A stretch of DNA of 57,592 bases from JAKACA01 sp050010115 (GCA_050010115.1 JBEKLQ010000013.1:1-57592), one strand, 5' to 3'. Positions 33,820-43,438 are shown, numbered from the stretch's first letter. Notes: generated by a model not told the origin, from the sequence alone. Translations and numbers: made by a program.

Positions 33820-35620
33820 GCCGGCGCAGGCGAGCCGGGGAGAACCGGAGCCGCGCCGCCAGAAGCGGTCGAGCAACCGCCAGCGCGCCACGGGAGGCCG
33901 CTCGGACCGCTACAAGTGGGTGGCGCTGTCCAACACGACACTGGGGGTCTTGCTGGCCACGATCGACTCGTCGATCATGCTGATCGCGATGCCCGACGTC
34001 TTCCGGGGCATCCGCCTCGACCCGTTGGCACCCGGCAACAGCTTCTACCTGCTCTGGATGATCCTGAGCTTCCTGGTCGTCTCCAGCGTGCTCGTCGTGA
34101 GCCTCGGCCGTCTCGGCGATATGTACGGCCGGGTCCGGATGTACAACCTCGGATTCGCCGTGTACACGACGGCATCGCTACTCCTCACGATCACCTGGAT
34201 GACCGGCAGGCAGGCGGCGATCTATCTCGTCTGCATGCGGGTGGTGCAGGGAGTCGGAGCCGCCTTCCTCGTCGCCAACTCAGCTGCGATCCTGACCGAC
34301 GCGTTCCCTCCTCACCAGCGCGGCCTTGCCCTTGGCATCAACAACGTCGCCGGGATCAGCGGCTCGTTCATCGGCCTCGTGCTCGGTGGCCTGCTCGGGC
34401 CGATCAACTGGCGCCTCATCTTCCTTGTGTCCGTGCCCGTCGGCTTGTTCGGCACGGTGTGGGCGTACCTCAAACTCGAGGACCGCGGCATCAGGACCCG
34501 CGCCCCCATCGACTGGCTCGGCAACCTCACGTTCGCGCTCGGTCTCATCTCGCTCATGATCGGGATCACGTACGGCATCGAGCCGCACGGTACTTCGGCG
34601 ATGGGCTGGGGGAGCCTGCCGGTGATCACGGAGCTCGCCTTGGGCGCCGGTCTGTTGCTGGCGTTCCTGTTCGTGGAGTCGCGTGTCTCCAACCCGATGT
34701 TCCGCTTGCCGCTGTTCCGCATCCGCGCCTTCAGCTTCGGCACACTCTCGAGCTTCCTGTCGGCCATCGGCAGGGGCGGCCTCATGTTCATGCTCATCAT
34801 CTGGCTGCAAGGTATCTGGCTGCCGCTGCACGGGTACTCGTTCGCCCGCACACCGCTCTGGGCGGGGATCTACATGCTGCCGTTGACGGCAGGGTTCTTG
34901 CTCGCAGGGCCCGTGTCAGGGATCCTGTCGGACCGCTACGGCGCCCGGCCATTTGCCACGGGCGGCATGATCGGCGCCTGCGTGACCTTCATCCTGCTGC
35001 TCGAGCTGCCGGTCGACTTCGGGTACCCCGAATTCGCTGCCATCTTGTTGTTGAACGGCTTGTCGATGGGGGCATTCGCCTCTCCGAACCGGGCCGGCGT
35101 GATGAACAGCCTGCCCCCCGAGCATCGAGGCGCCGGCGGTGGGATGAACGCCACCTTCCAATCGTCGGCTCAGGTCCTCTCGATCGGCATCTTCTTCTCG
35201 CTCATGATCGCCGGGTTGTCCTCGGCACTTTCGAGCAGTCTGTACCGAGGCCTGACGGCTCACGGCGTTCCCGTCGCCGCAGCGGCGAGAGCGGCCCATC
35301 TGCCGCCGGTGTCGACGCTGTTCGCGGCGTTCTTGGGCTACGACCCGATCGACCACCTGGTCGGTGCGGGAGTGCTCGCACACCTGCCGTTGGGGGAGCG
35401 GGCGGCGTTGACGGGGAGGGGTTTCTTCCCGGGGTTGATCTCGGCGCCGTTCCACGCGGGACTCCGAGAGGCGTTCGCCTTCGCCATCGGGGCTTGTGCT
35501 GTTGCAGCCGTGGCGTCGTGGTCTCGCGGCAAGCGGTACATCGCTGACGCGGACTCCTTCGAGCCCATCGCTGACGCGGACTCCTTCGAGCCCATCGCTG
35601 ACGCGACAGCCGACGCCTAG
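33809..35620 (+). CDS. MFS transporter, DHA2 (14-helix) family
   Basis: An exporter-type major facilitator of 603 residues. After a basic cytoplasmic N-terminus the first helix holds NTTLGVLLATIDSSIMLIAMP, the DHA2 motif region. LGRLGDMYGRVRMYN is the loop 2-3 signature, and the length and hydrophobicity allow 14 helices. TTG 33809 overlaps the hydrolase by 11 nt. The C-terminus ends in a duplicated nine-residue unit encoded by the 27-bp repeat. It probably exports a compound handled by the upstream enzymes. Confidence 0.88.
   Translation: MRAEPAQASRGEPEPRRQKRSSNRQRATGGRSDRYKWVALSNTTLGVLLATIDSSIMLIAMPDVFRGIRLDPLAPGNSFYLLWMILSFLVVSSVLVVSLGRLGDMYGRVRMYNLGFAVYTTASLLLTITWMTGRQAAIYLVCMRVVQGVGAAFLVANSAAILTDAFPPHQRGLALGINNVAGISGSFIGLVLGGLLGPINWRLIFLVSVPVGLFGTVWAYLKLEDRGIRTRAPIDWLGNLTFALGLISLMIGITYGIEPHGTSAMGWGSLPVITELALGAGLLLAFLFVESRVSNPMFRLPLFRIRAFSFGTLSSFLSAIGRGGLMFMLIIWLQGIWLPLHGYSFARTPLWAGIYMLPLTAGFLLAGPVSGILSDRYGARPFATGGMIGACVTFILLLELPVDFGYPEFAAILLLNGLSMGAFASPNRAGVMNSLPPEHRGAGGGMNATFQSSAQVLSIGIFFSLMIAGLSSALSSSLYRGLTAHGVPVAAAARAAHLPPVSTLFAAFLGYDPIDHLVGAGVLAHLPLGERAALTGRGFFPGLISAPFHAGLREAFAFAIGACAVAAVASWSRGKRYIADADSFEPIADADSFEPIADATADA
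35540..35605 (+). repeat. 27-bp tandem repeat at the end of the MFS gene
   Basis: Identical units at 35540-35566 and 35567-35593, then 12 bp of a third. Each encodes IADADSFEP, so the repeat keeps the reading frame and lengthens the cytoplasmic tail. Confidence 0.9.
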
Positions 35621-35627
35621 CCGACGC

Positions 35628-36530
35628 CTAGCCGGCCGGCGGGAGGTCCAGCTTCTGGCGGATCAGCGAAGCCTCCGCCAAGCCCGACGTTCCGCTCAGG
35701 ATCGCCGCATTGGTTCCGCCAACGGACGGCAACCCTCGCACGAAATCGACGAGCGAGTCGAGCACGCCGTAGGGCCCGCAGCCGGAGGCGCCGGGCACGG
35801 CGTAGCTGTTATTGACCAGCGAGGTGCCCTTGGTCTTGACGACCCGTCCCCCGTAAGCGACCGTGAGCGTGCCGATCGACCCGGTGATGGGTAGGTTGGG
35901 AGGGGGAGGGTCCGTCGTGCCGTCGGTGAGCGCCAGCGTGTCCGGGTCGCTCGGGGAGCCGACCGTGCAGTCTTTCCCAAGGAGCGGGTTGCGGAGCATC
36001 ACGTCGGTGGGCAGGGTCATCGCCGGCCCGTCGCCCGTCAGGAGGTTGTCCAGGCTGAAGACGGGGAGCCCGACCAGCTGCGGTGTCGCTGTGACGGCAT
36101 AGCGCCGGGAAGAGCCCGGGGTGCCGAGCAAGCCGCCGGGCACTTGGATAGGCGCTGCGGTCATCGCCGGCGTCCCGTCGTCGGGAAGGACCGCCTTGTA
36201 CGAGCCGTTGTTCTTCTGGATCAGCCCCAGCGACAAGATGATCGGGGATGTCTCGGTCAGCGTGGTCGAGTTGATCGTGAACGTGCCGATATCGGAAGCT
36301 GCGAGGCAGAGCGTCACGTCCGGGTTGTCCACCGGGCAATGTGCGAACTCGGCCAGACCCGGCGGCAGCGTCGCTGCCCGTGGGCTCGATGCCGACGCGA
36401 CACCAGCACTCGAGGCTGTGAGCGCAACGCACAGCGCCGGGATGCTCAGGACCGCCGCGACACGACTTCGTCTCGACCGCGATCGCTTCGCAGGTGTTCG
36501 GTGGCCGTCTGCGACTGGGCACAGGCTCAT
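35628..36530 (-). CDS. Secreted protein of unknown function
   Basis: A 300-residue exported protein. Basic N-terminus, hydrophobic stretch AAVLSIPALCVALTASSAG and a cleavage site near ASA are visible. The mature part is rich in Thr, Pro and Gly with four scattered Cys (HCPVDNPDVTLCL, KDCTVG, SGCGPYG), compatible with a beta-rich, disulfide-bonded exoprotein. ATG 36530 has AGGAAGG upstream; an earlier ATG (36611) would hide the signal peptide. I do not recognise the family. It is divergent from the cellulase gene. Confidence 0.7.
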   Translation of the reverse strand: MSLCPVADGHRTPAKRSRSRRSRVAAVLSIPALCVALTASSAGVASASSPRAATLPPGLAEFAHCPVDNPDVTLCLAASDIGTFTINSTTLTETSPIILSLGLIQKNNGSYKAVLPDDGTPAMTAAPIQVPGGLLGTPGSSRRYAVTATPQLVGLPVFSLDNLLTGDGPAMTLPTDVMLRNPLLGKDCTVGSPSDPDTLALTDGTTDPPPPNLPITGSIGTLTVAYGGRVVKTKGTSLVNNSYAVPGASGCGPYGVLDSLVDFVRGLPSVGGTNAAILSGTSGLAEASLIRQKLDLPPAG

Positions 36531-36727
36531 GGCGGACTCTGCCTTCCTGTCGTCGGATCTCCGGTAGGTCGGGCGTGTTGCCCGTGCTCCACACCGGCCA
36601 GAATCTCGCACGGCCAGCTGCCGGCGGTGCCGATGAAAGGGCGATACCTACGTTAATCCCTGGTCACCCGGCGGTGCTGGGCCCGATTCACGGGTGAGCG
36701 TTTGGCGTGCTGCCGGCCGAGCCGACT

Positions 36728-36758
36728 GGTGGGCTCGCCGTGCATCGCTGAGCCCACC
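36728..36758. promoter_or_regulatory. 9-bp inverted repeat upstream of the cellulase promoter
   Basis: GGTGGGCTC (36728-36736) and GAGCCCACC (36750-36758) are exact complements with a 13-nt loop, ending where the -35 box starts. It is a candidate operator or the terminator of a divergent transcript. Confidence 0.4.
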
Positions 36759-36787
36759 TGGCAGCGTGGGTTGCGGGTCCGTATGAT
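36758..36787 (+). promoter_or_regulatory. Promoter of the cellulase gene
   Basis: CTGGCA (36758-36763), 18-nt spacer, TATGAT (36782-36787, five of six consensus bases). The predicted start is near 36794, leaving a ~48-nt leader with GGGGAGG before ATG 36842. Confidence 0.5.
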
Positions 36788-36841
36788 TCGGTCCCAGGCG
36801 GCATGACGACGGCGAGAGGTGCCATGCCGGGGAGGATCACG

Positions 36842-38005
36842 ATGCGGCTCAGCACCTCGGCGACGTGCGGCATGCGAGGAAGCCGGAAAGCGCTCCGCTC
36901 CGGGGCCGTGCTCTTGTGCCTCTTCGCTGGGGGTGCGGTGCCCGCTGCGGCGGCGACCGGGGTGTTGGCGCCGCCGGCTGTCTCGGCTGCTACGGCCCCC
37001 TACGTGGCGGTCAAAGGGAACCACCTCGTGAACGCATCCGGCGCAACCATCCGCCTGCTCGGCGTGGACCGGTCCGGTGCCGAGTACATGTGCCTCGGAG
37101 GCTCGAAGATCTTCGACGGGTCCGTCGGACCGACCGCCGTCGCCGCTATGGCGACCTGGAACATCGACGCCGTCCGCGTGCCGCTCAACGAGGACTGTTG
37201 GCTCGGTATCAACGGCGTGAGCAGCTCGGTGAGCGGGAGCGCTTACCAGAAGGCCATCGAGAAGTACGTGGCGACGTTGCAGTCCTACGGCATCGTCGTG
37301 ATCCTCGACCTGCACTGGGCCGCACCGGGTACCTATCTCGCCAGCAGCCAGTGGCCAATGGCCGATGCGGATCATGCTCCGGCATTCTGGACATCGGTGG
37401 CGATGGCGTTCAAGGCCAACCACGGCGTGATCTTCGACTTGTTCAACGAGCCCTACATCACGTCGTGGTCGTGCTGGCTGAACGGATGCAAGACTTCCTA
37501 CGACGACTCGGGCACGACCGTCACCTACGAGACGGCCGGCATGCAGCAGCTCGTCGACGCCGTCCGCGCGACCGGGGCGACGACGCCGCTCATGCTCGGT
37601 GGTCTTGGCTATTCGAGCGATGAGTCGGAATGGCTGGTGAACGAGCCGAGTGATCCGGACCACCAGCTCATCGTGAGCTTCCATACGTACAACTTCTCGG
37701 GATGCAATAGCGAGTCCTGCTGGAAGGCCACGATCGCGCCGCTTGCGAAGAAAGTTCCGGTCGTGAGCGGCGAGATCGGTGAGAGCGGATGCACCGACAC
37801 CTACATCAATACCTACATGCCCTGGGCTGATCACCATGGCATCTCATACCTCGGATGGACCTGGGACTCGACAGGCCCTCCGTCGCACTGGAGCTGCAGC
37901 AACGGCCCGGCGCTGATCAAGAGCTACACCGGCGTGCCCACCGCCTACGGCGTCGGGTTGAAAGACCACTTGGCGACGCTCGCGGGCGAGAACGCCGTCC
38001 CGTAA
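36842..38005 (+). CDS. Secreted cellulase, glycoside hydrolase family 5
   Basis: An exported endoglucanase-type glycosidase of 387 residues. Signal peptide at ~15-37 (SGAVLLCLFAGGAVPAAAA). The GH5 barrel has DAVRVPLNEDCW, DLHWAAPG, the acid/base Glu203 in FDLFNEPY, and the nucleophile Glu311 in VVSGEIGES. FHTYNFSGCN carries the substrate-site His/Tyr. There is no carbohydrate-binding module. ATG 36842 is chosen because GGGGAGG (36829-36835) lies 6 nt upstream; ATG 36803 and 36824 are in frame but lack one. Confidence 0.9.
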   Translation: MRLSTSATCGMRGSRKALRSGAVLLCLFAGGAVPAAAATGVLAPPAVSAATAPYVAVKGNHLVNASGATIRLLGVDRSGAEYMCLGGSKIFDGSVGPTAVAAMATWNIDAVRVPLNEDCWLGINGVSSSVSGSAYQKAIEKYVATLQSYGIVVILDLHWAAPGTYLASSQWPMADADHAPAFWTSVAMAFKANHGVIFDLFNEPYITSWSCWLNGCKTSYDDSGTTVTYETAGMQQLVDAVRATGATTPLMLGGLGYSSDESEWLVNEPSDPDHQLIVSFHTYNFSGCNSESCWKATIAPLAKKVPVVSGEIGESGCTDTYINTYMPWADHHGISYLGWTWDSTGPPSHWSCSNGPALIKSYTGVPTAYGVGLKDHLATLAGENAVP

Positions 38006-38037
38006 ACGGTGTACCCGACGACCGCGGCCAGCCTCGA

Positions 38038-38526
38038 CTAGCCCGCTTCGGCAGCGGCGATGTCGTCGAGGCCTTGGGCCAAGGTGTTCCACGACAACGT
38101 GGCGCACTTGATCCTGACAGGGAACTTCACGACGCCTTGCAGGGCGGCGAGCTCACCGAGGTCGTCGATGGAGATCGCATCGTCCGCCGGTGCCTCCGAG
38201 CCGTCCCCGCCGATCGCCTGCTCGTGTACGAGCATCATCGACTTGAACGCGTTGATCAGGCGGCGGGCCTCGGCGACCGACTTCCCTTTCACCGCGGCCG
38301 ACATCATCGACGCCGATGACTGGCTGATGGAGCAGCCCTGGCCACTGATCCGCAGGTCGCGAACGGTGTCGTCGTCCACGTCGAGGTACACGACGACCTC
38401 GTCGCCGCACAGCGGGTTGAAACCCTCCACCCGCCACGCCGGCGGTACGGCGAGCTCACCCCGGTTCCTCGGTGAGCGGTAGTGGTCGAGGATGATCTCC
38501 CGGTACAGGTCTTCGAGCCCGGTCAT
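38038..38526 (-). CDS. sufU: SUF iron-sulfur assembly protein SufU
   Basis: A zinc-dependent sulfurtransferase that accepts sulfur from SufS. 162 residues with the three conserved Cys blocks NPLCGDEV, GQGCSISQSSASMM and RIKCATLSW, and an Asp next to the first Cys. It starts 2 bp after the sufS stop. SufU-type helpers are typical of Gram-positive SUF systems. Confidence 0.94.
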   Translation of the reverse strand: MTGLEDLYREIILDHYRSPRNRGELAVPPAWRVEGFNPLCGDEVVVYLDVDDDTVRDLRISGQGCSISQSSASMMSAAVKGKSVAEARRLINAFKSMMLVHEQAIGGDGSEAPADDAISIDDLGELAALQGVVKFPVRIKCATLSWNTLAQGLDDIAAAEAG

Positions 38527-38528
38527 GG

Positions 38529-39799
38529 TCAGCCGAACATCTCCTTCGCCTTGCCCAGCGCCGCCGAGAGGGCGAGCACATCTTCCTCGTCGTTGTACAG
38601 GTAGAGCGAGGCCCTCGCGGTCGCGGGCACCTCGAGGCGGCGCATGAGCGGCTTCGCGCAGTGGTGGCCGGCCCTGACGCAGACGCCCTCGGCATCGAGC
38701 ACTTGGGCGAGATCGTGGGCGTGGATGTCCCGGTAGGCGATCGAGATGGCGCCGCCCCGTAGGGACCGGTCCGGCTCGGGGCCGAAAATGCGCAGGTCAG
38801 CCCCGTGCTCGGCCCGCAACGTGTCGATCGTGAACTTCGTGAGGGCCGCCTCGTGGTCGGCGATCCGGTCCATGCCGACGGACTCGAGGTAGGAGACGGC
38901 AGCACCCAGCCCGATCGCCTCTGCGATCGGTGGTGTTCCCGCCTCGAACTTCCAGGGCAGGTCGTTGGGCGTGAAGCCGTCGAGGCGCACGTCCCGGATC
39001 ATCTCGCCGCCGCCGAGGAATGGCGGCATGGCGTCGAGCAAAGCCGCGCGACCCCAGAGCACGCCGATACCGGTCGGGCCCAGCATCTTGTGGCCGGTGA
39101 AGGCGAGGAAGTCCACCCCAAGGGCGGCGACATCGACCGGGCGATGGGGGACGAGCTGTGACGCGTCGCAGACGACGACGGCACCGGCGGCATGGGATGC
39201 CTCGACGATGGGCCCGAGGTCGTTCAGCGTTCCGAGCACGTTGGACATGGCCGTCACGGCGACGATGCCGGCCCCATCCAGCATCTGGGTGAGGTTGGAG
39301 AGGTCGAGCCGGTAGTCGTCGCCGACACCTAGGTACCGAAGCTCGATGCCGCGCTCGTTGGCGAGCATCAGCCAGGGCACGAGGTTGGCGTGGTGCTCCA
39401 TCTCGGTGAGCACGATGACCTCGCCGGCGGTCAGCAGGTTCCGGCCGTAGGAGTTGGCAACGAGGTTGAGGGCCTCGGTGGCGTTCTTCGTGAAGACGAT
39501 CTCGGTGCTCGGGTCCGGTGCGGAGATGAACTGCCCGACGCGATGCCTGGCCTGCTCGAACTGGCGCGTCGCTTCCTCAGCGATCGCGTACACGCCCCGG
39601 TGCACGTTGGCGTGGGTCGTGGAGTAGTAGTGGTCCATCGCCTCGAGCACCTGGACCGGGTGCTGGGACGATGCTGCGGAATCGAGATAGGCGAGGCGGT
39701 GCCCTCCGCGCTCGAGCTGGAGCAGGGGGAAGTCCGCCCGGATGGCGGCGGCGTCGAGGCTCGGCCGGGCCTCGGTGACGAGGGGAGTGGTCGTGGTGG

Positions 39800-39812
<13 letters not shown>
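38529..39812 (-). CDS. sufS: Cysteine desulfurase SufS
   Basis: A PLP enzyme that takes sulfur from cysteine and passes it to SufU. PLP lysine in FLAFTGHKMLGPTG; active-site Cys in VCVRAGHHCAKPL (group II desulfurase pattern); N-terminal LAYLDSAASSQHP. 427 residues. ATG 39812 lies inside the sufC 3' end (13-bp overlap), so the genes are coupled. Confidence 0.96.
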
Positions 39813-40555
<743 letters not shown>

Positions 40556-40576
40556 GCGTCCATCGTAGTGCGCGTC

Positions 40577-40610
40577 CGGTATTTGCACTACGGGCGTAGG
40601 GGAAATACCG
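40577..40610. promoter_or_regulatory. Nested palindrome upstream of sufC
   Basis: Outer arms CGGTATTT (40577-40584) and AAATACCG (40603-40610) are exact complements; within them CTACG-GG-CGTAG (40588-40599) is a second perfect dyad. It lies 22 bp before the sufC start. It could be the operator of an Fe-S-sensing repressor such as SufR/IscR, or a cruciform. It has no T-run to make it a terminator. Confidence 0.5.
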
Positions 40611-40652
40611 CGCTAGGAGGCGCTCAGGAAGGGGGGAGTGACGAGTCGGCGG

Positions 40653-41255
40653 TCACCAGCCGCGGGCGACCCACTCGTCGAGGTGGGGCCGCTCGTTCCC
40701 GATGGTCGTGTCGTTCCCGTGACCTGGCATCACGATCGTGTCGGCGGAGAACGGCACGAACAGGCGCCGCTCGATCGACTCGATGATCGTCGGGAAGCTG
40801 CCGCCCGCGAACTTCGTGTTGCCCGGGCCTCCCGGGAAGAGGGTGTCGCCTGCCAGGAGCACCGGCGAGCCCTCGATCACGAAACACATCGATCCCGGCG
40901 TATGCCCCGGCGTAAGGATCGTCCGGAGCCGGAGGCGACCGATCTCGAGCACGGTGTCGTCCTCGAGCAGCGAGTCGTAGGACGGCAGCATGGCTGCGTC
41001 CTCGACCGTGACCGCCACGTCGTAGCCGGCGTCACGCAGCTGCGGCACTGCCTGGATGTGGTCCCAGTGCCCGTGAGTCTCGATGACGCGACGCACGCCG
41101 AAGGTGCGGCACAGTTCGAGGAGCTGCTCGTGCTCGTTGGCGGCGTCGACCAGGACGGCGTCCCCGGTGACTTTGCACCGGACGATGTACACGTTGTTGT
41201 CCATGGGTCCGACGACGGTCTTGTAGATCTCGACCTGGCTGTCCTCGTAGTGCAC
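40653..41255 (-). CDS. Metallo-beta-lactamase-fold hydrolase (glyoxalase II-like)
   Basis: A 200-residue metal-dependent hydrolase. Metal motif THGHWDH at ~60-66, LTPGHTPGS, LLAGDTLF and a C-terminal VMPGHG complete the binuclear site. The compact form without a C-terminal domain resembles glyoxalase II-like thioesterases; the substrate is unknown. GTG 41255 follows AAGGAGG on the minus strand by 8 nt. It is divergent from the acyl-CoA dehydrogenase gene and upstream of sufC on the same strand. Confidence 0.88.
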   Translation of the reverse strand: MHYEDSQVEIYKTVVGPMDNNVYIVRCKVTGDAVLVDAANEHEQLLELCRTFGVRRVIETHGHWDHIQAVPQLRDAGYDVAVTVEDAAMLPSYDSLLEDDTVLEIGRLRLRTILTPGHTPGSMCFVIEGSPVLLAGDTLFPGGPGNTKFAGGSFPTIIESIERRLFVPFSADTIVMPGHGNDTTIGNERPHLDEWVARGW

Positions 41256-41302
41256 GGCACGCCTCCTTGAGCGCCTCGTCGCCGGCTTGTCGCCGCCGCT
41301 GG

Positions 41303-41316
41303 CCTTAAGACTAAGG
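41303..41316. promoter_or_regulatory. Palindrome in a divergent promoter region
   Basis: CCTTA-AGAC-TAAGG, perfect 5-bp arms, in the 96-bp gap between the metallo-hydrolase (minus) and the acyl-CoA dehydrogenase (plus). Candidate shared operator. Confidence 0.35.
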
Positions 41317-41351
41317 TTCCGCCGTACCGTTGCCCGCCGTGGGAGGCAGTC

Positions 41352-42467
41352 GTGAACTTCGGTTTCTCTGAAGAGCAGGAGGAGTTGCGCCGCGCCGTGC
41401 GGCGTTTCCTCGAGGACAAGTCGCCGAGTACCGAGGTGCGCCGGCTCATGGAGACGACCGAGGGTTACGACCCAGCGGTCTGGTCGCAGATGGCGAACCA
41501 GTTGGGCTTGCAGGCTCTGACGATCCCCGAGGAGTACGGAGGGGCGGGTTTCGGGTATGTCGAGCTCGTCGTCGTGCTGGAGGAGATGGGCCGGGCGCTG
41601 CTGTGCGCCCCCTACTTCTCGACGGTCGCCCTCGCGGCCAACGCCTTGGGTGCGTCGGGGGACGAGGCCGCCAAGGCCGAGTACCTGCCCGGCATCGCCA
41701 GCGGCGAGACCATCGCCACCCTGGCCTACACCGAGGAGACCGGGCGATGGGACCTCGACGGCGTGACGCTGGCGGCGACCCGCGCCGGTGACGGCTGGAA
41801 GCTGGATGGGACGAAGTCCTACGTGATCGACGGGCATACGGCGAACCTGATCCTCGTGGCGGCCAGGTCCGAGGGTGGCCTCAGCCTGTTCGCCGTGGCC
41901 GGCGACGCTGCCGGCCTGGAGCGCACGGCGCTGGCGACGATGGACCAGACTCGGAAGCAGGCGAAGTTGGGTTTCTCGGGGGTGGAGGCTCGGCTCATCG
42001 GTGAGGAGGGTGGCGCTGGTCCGGTGCTGTCAAAGACGCTGGACCTCGCCGCCGTCGCGCTCGCCGCCGAGCAGGTGGGCGGGGCGCAGCGGGTGCTCGA
42101 CATGAGCGTCGAGTACGCCAAGACTCGTATCCAGTTCGGCCGGCCGATCGGGAGCTTCCAGGCGATCAAGCACAAGTGCGCCGACATGCTGCTCGAGGTC
42201 GAGTCGGCGAAGTCGGCGGCGTACTACGCCGGCTGGGCGGCGGCGGAGGACAACGAGGAGCTGCCCGTGACGGCCTGCCTGGCCAAGGCGTACTGCTCCG
42301 AGGCCTACTTCCACGCCGCTGCCGAGAACATCCAGATCCACGGCGGCATCGGCTTCACGTGGGAGCACGACGCCCACCTGTACTTCAAGCGGGCCAAGTC
42401 GTCCGAGCTGATCCTCGGCGACCCCTCCTACCACCGGGAGCTCCTGGCGCAGCGCATCGGGATCTGA
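41352..42467 (+). CDS. Acyl-CoA dehydrogenase
   Basis: FAD enzyme of acyl-CoA alpha-beta oxidation, 371 residues. N-terminal helical domain (NFGFSEEQEELRRAVRRFLE), central beta domain with LAYTEETGRWDLD in the usual flavin region, and C-terminal domain with RIQFGRPIGSFQAIKHKCAD and QIHGGIGFTWEHDAHLYFKR. The catalytic base sits at a position that varies in this subgroup and cannot be assigned by eye. GTG 41352 follows GGGAGG. It resembles actinobacterial lipid or sterol dehydrogenases; the substrate is unknown. Confidence 0.9.
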   Translation: MNFGFSEEQEELRRAVRRFLEDKSPSTEVRRLMETTEGYDPAVWSQMANQLGLQALTIPEEYGGAGFGYVELVVVLEEMGRALLCAPYFSTVALAANALGASGDEAAKAEYLPGIASGETIATLAYTEETGRWDLDGVTLAATRAGDGWKLDGTKSYVIDGHTANLILVAARSEGGLSLFAVAGDAAGLERTALATMDQTRKQAKLGFSGVEARLIGEEGGAGPVLSKTLDLAAVALAAEQVGGAQRVLDMSVEYAKTRIQFGRPIGSFQAIKHKCADMLLEVESAKSAAYYAGWAAAEDNEELPVTACLAKAYCSEAYFHAAAENIQIHGGIGFTWEHDAHLYFKRAKSSELILGDPSYHRELLAQRIGI

Positions 42468-42532
42468 GGCCAGCGGGCCGGCGGGGCCTGCCCTGGACGG
42501 GTTTCTTTGCTCCGAGCGGCCCCGGCGCCCCG

Positions 42533-42547
42533 ACGGAACGGTTCCGT
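42533..42547. terminator. 7-bp palindromic hairpin after the acyl-CoA dehydrogenase gene
   Basis: ACGGAAC-G-GTTCCGT is perfectly symmetric, 66 bp behind the stop. It could help terminate the gene, but the one-base centre favours a protein-binding palindrome as much as a hairpin. Confidence 0.3.
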
Positions 42548-42627
42548 GGTGGTACTTCACGTCAACGTCGTCGCCTTGAGCGGCGGGGCTTCCTACGCCT
42601 GGCCTGTGTCCAGTTTTCCAAATCCTA

Positions 42628-42641
42628 ACTTATTGATAAGT
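42628..42641. repeat. 14-bp AT-rich palindrome
   Basis: ACTTAT-TG-ATAAGT sits in a ~35-bp AT-rich patch (42613-42647) between convergent genes, in sharp contrast to the surrounding G+C-rich DNA. No gene is visible in 42468-42689. Confidence 0.4.
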
Positions 42642-42689
42642 AAGTCGTTCGGAATTGGGCACCTCCGAGGGGGCGCACAGCGGACCTGG

Positions 42690-43349
42690 CTACAAGCCGA
42701 ACAGTGCCGGCAGTTCGCCCATGTGGCGGAACACGATCGCACCGGGTACCTGCAGCCGGCGCAACGGGGTGAGTCCGCCTGCGTAGGCGTACGCATGCAT
42801 GCCGGCAGCCAGTGCGGCCTCGATGCCGTACGGACTGTCCTCCACGACGGCACAACTCCCGGGGTCGAAGGCCATCGAGGCGGCGGCGTGGAGGAAGAGA
42901 TCCGGGGCGGGCTTGCCTCTGGTGACATCCTCCACGCTGAAGATCCGGCCCGAGAAACGTTCGAGCAACCCGGTCAACCCCAACGTGAACCGCATCTTCT
43001 CGTGTGTCCCGCTCGACGCCACGCAGACGGGGGTGCCGCTGCGCTCGAGGGCGCCGAGCACGTCGAGCACGCCGGCGACCGGTGCGAGCTCCCGCTCGAA
43101 GGCTTGCCGATACCGCTCGTCGATCTCGAACGAGAGCGAGTCGGGGAGCGCGTGGCCGAGGTGCTCCTCGATCTCCCGGCTGCAGTCCGCTTCCGACCGC
43201 CCAAGAAACCGCTCGACCACCTCCGCCTCCGTCATCTCCCACCCGAGCTCGGCGAGGATTTCCACGTCGATCGGTACGGCGATGCGCTCGGTGTCGATGA
43301 GGACGCCGTCGCAGTCGAAGATGACGAGATCGGGGCGGTCGGTGATCAC
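42690..43349 (-). CDS. HAD-superfamily phosphatase (beta-phosphoglucomutase-like)
   Basis: A 219-residue sugar-phosphate-type HAD hydrolase. Motif I FDCDGVLIDTE (Asp11, Asp13), motif II VCVASSG, motif III Lys in TRGKPAPDLFL, and motif IV VVEDSPYGIEAA. The helical cap between motifs I and II defines subfamily IA. The substrate is unknown. Confidence 0.88.
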   Translation of the reverse strand: MITDRPDLVIFDCDGVLIDTERIAVPIDVEILAELGWEMTEAEVVERFLGRSEADCSREIEEHLGHALPDSLSFEIDERYRQAFERELAPVAGVLDVLGALERSGTPVCVASSGTHEKMRFTLGLTGLLERFSGRIFSVEDVTRGKPAPDLFLHAAASMAFDPGSCAVVEDSPYGIEAALAAGMHAYAYAGGLTPLRRLQVPGAIVFRHMGELPALFGL

Positions 43350-43404
43350 CGGTTCACGGTAGGCGCGGGCACCCGCTGACCGGGTTCACGGGTGATCTTC
43401 GGAA

Positions 43405-43438
43405 TTGCCACCACGTGCCAGACCGCGTTCGATAGTCT
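43405..43438 (+). promoter_or_regulatory. Weak promoter candidate for the 43.45-kb RNA element
   Basis: TAGTCT (43433-43438) or the overlapping GATAGT (43431-43436) could be a -10 box; TTGCCA at 43405-43410 is the nearest -35-like hexamer, but the spacing (20-22) is longer than ideal. Confidence 0.25.

Noticed and set aside
42628..42641. Intrinsic terminator between convergent genes
   Set aside because: The stem is almost only A-T pairs and has no T-run, so it would be too weak to terminate.
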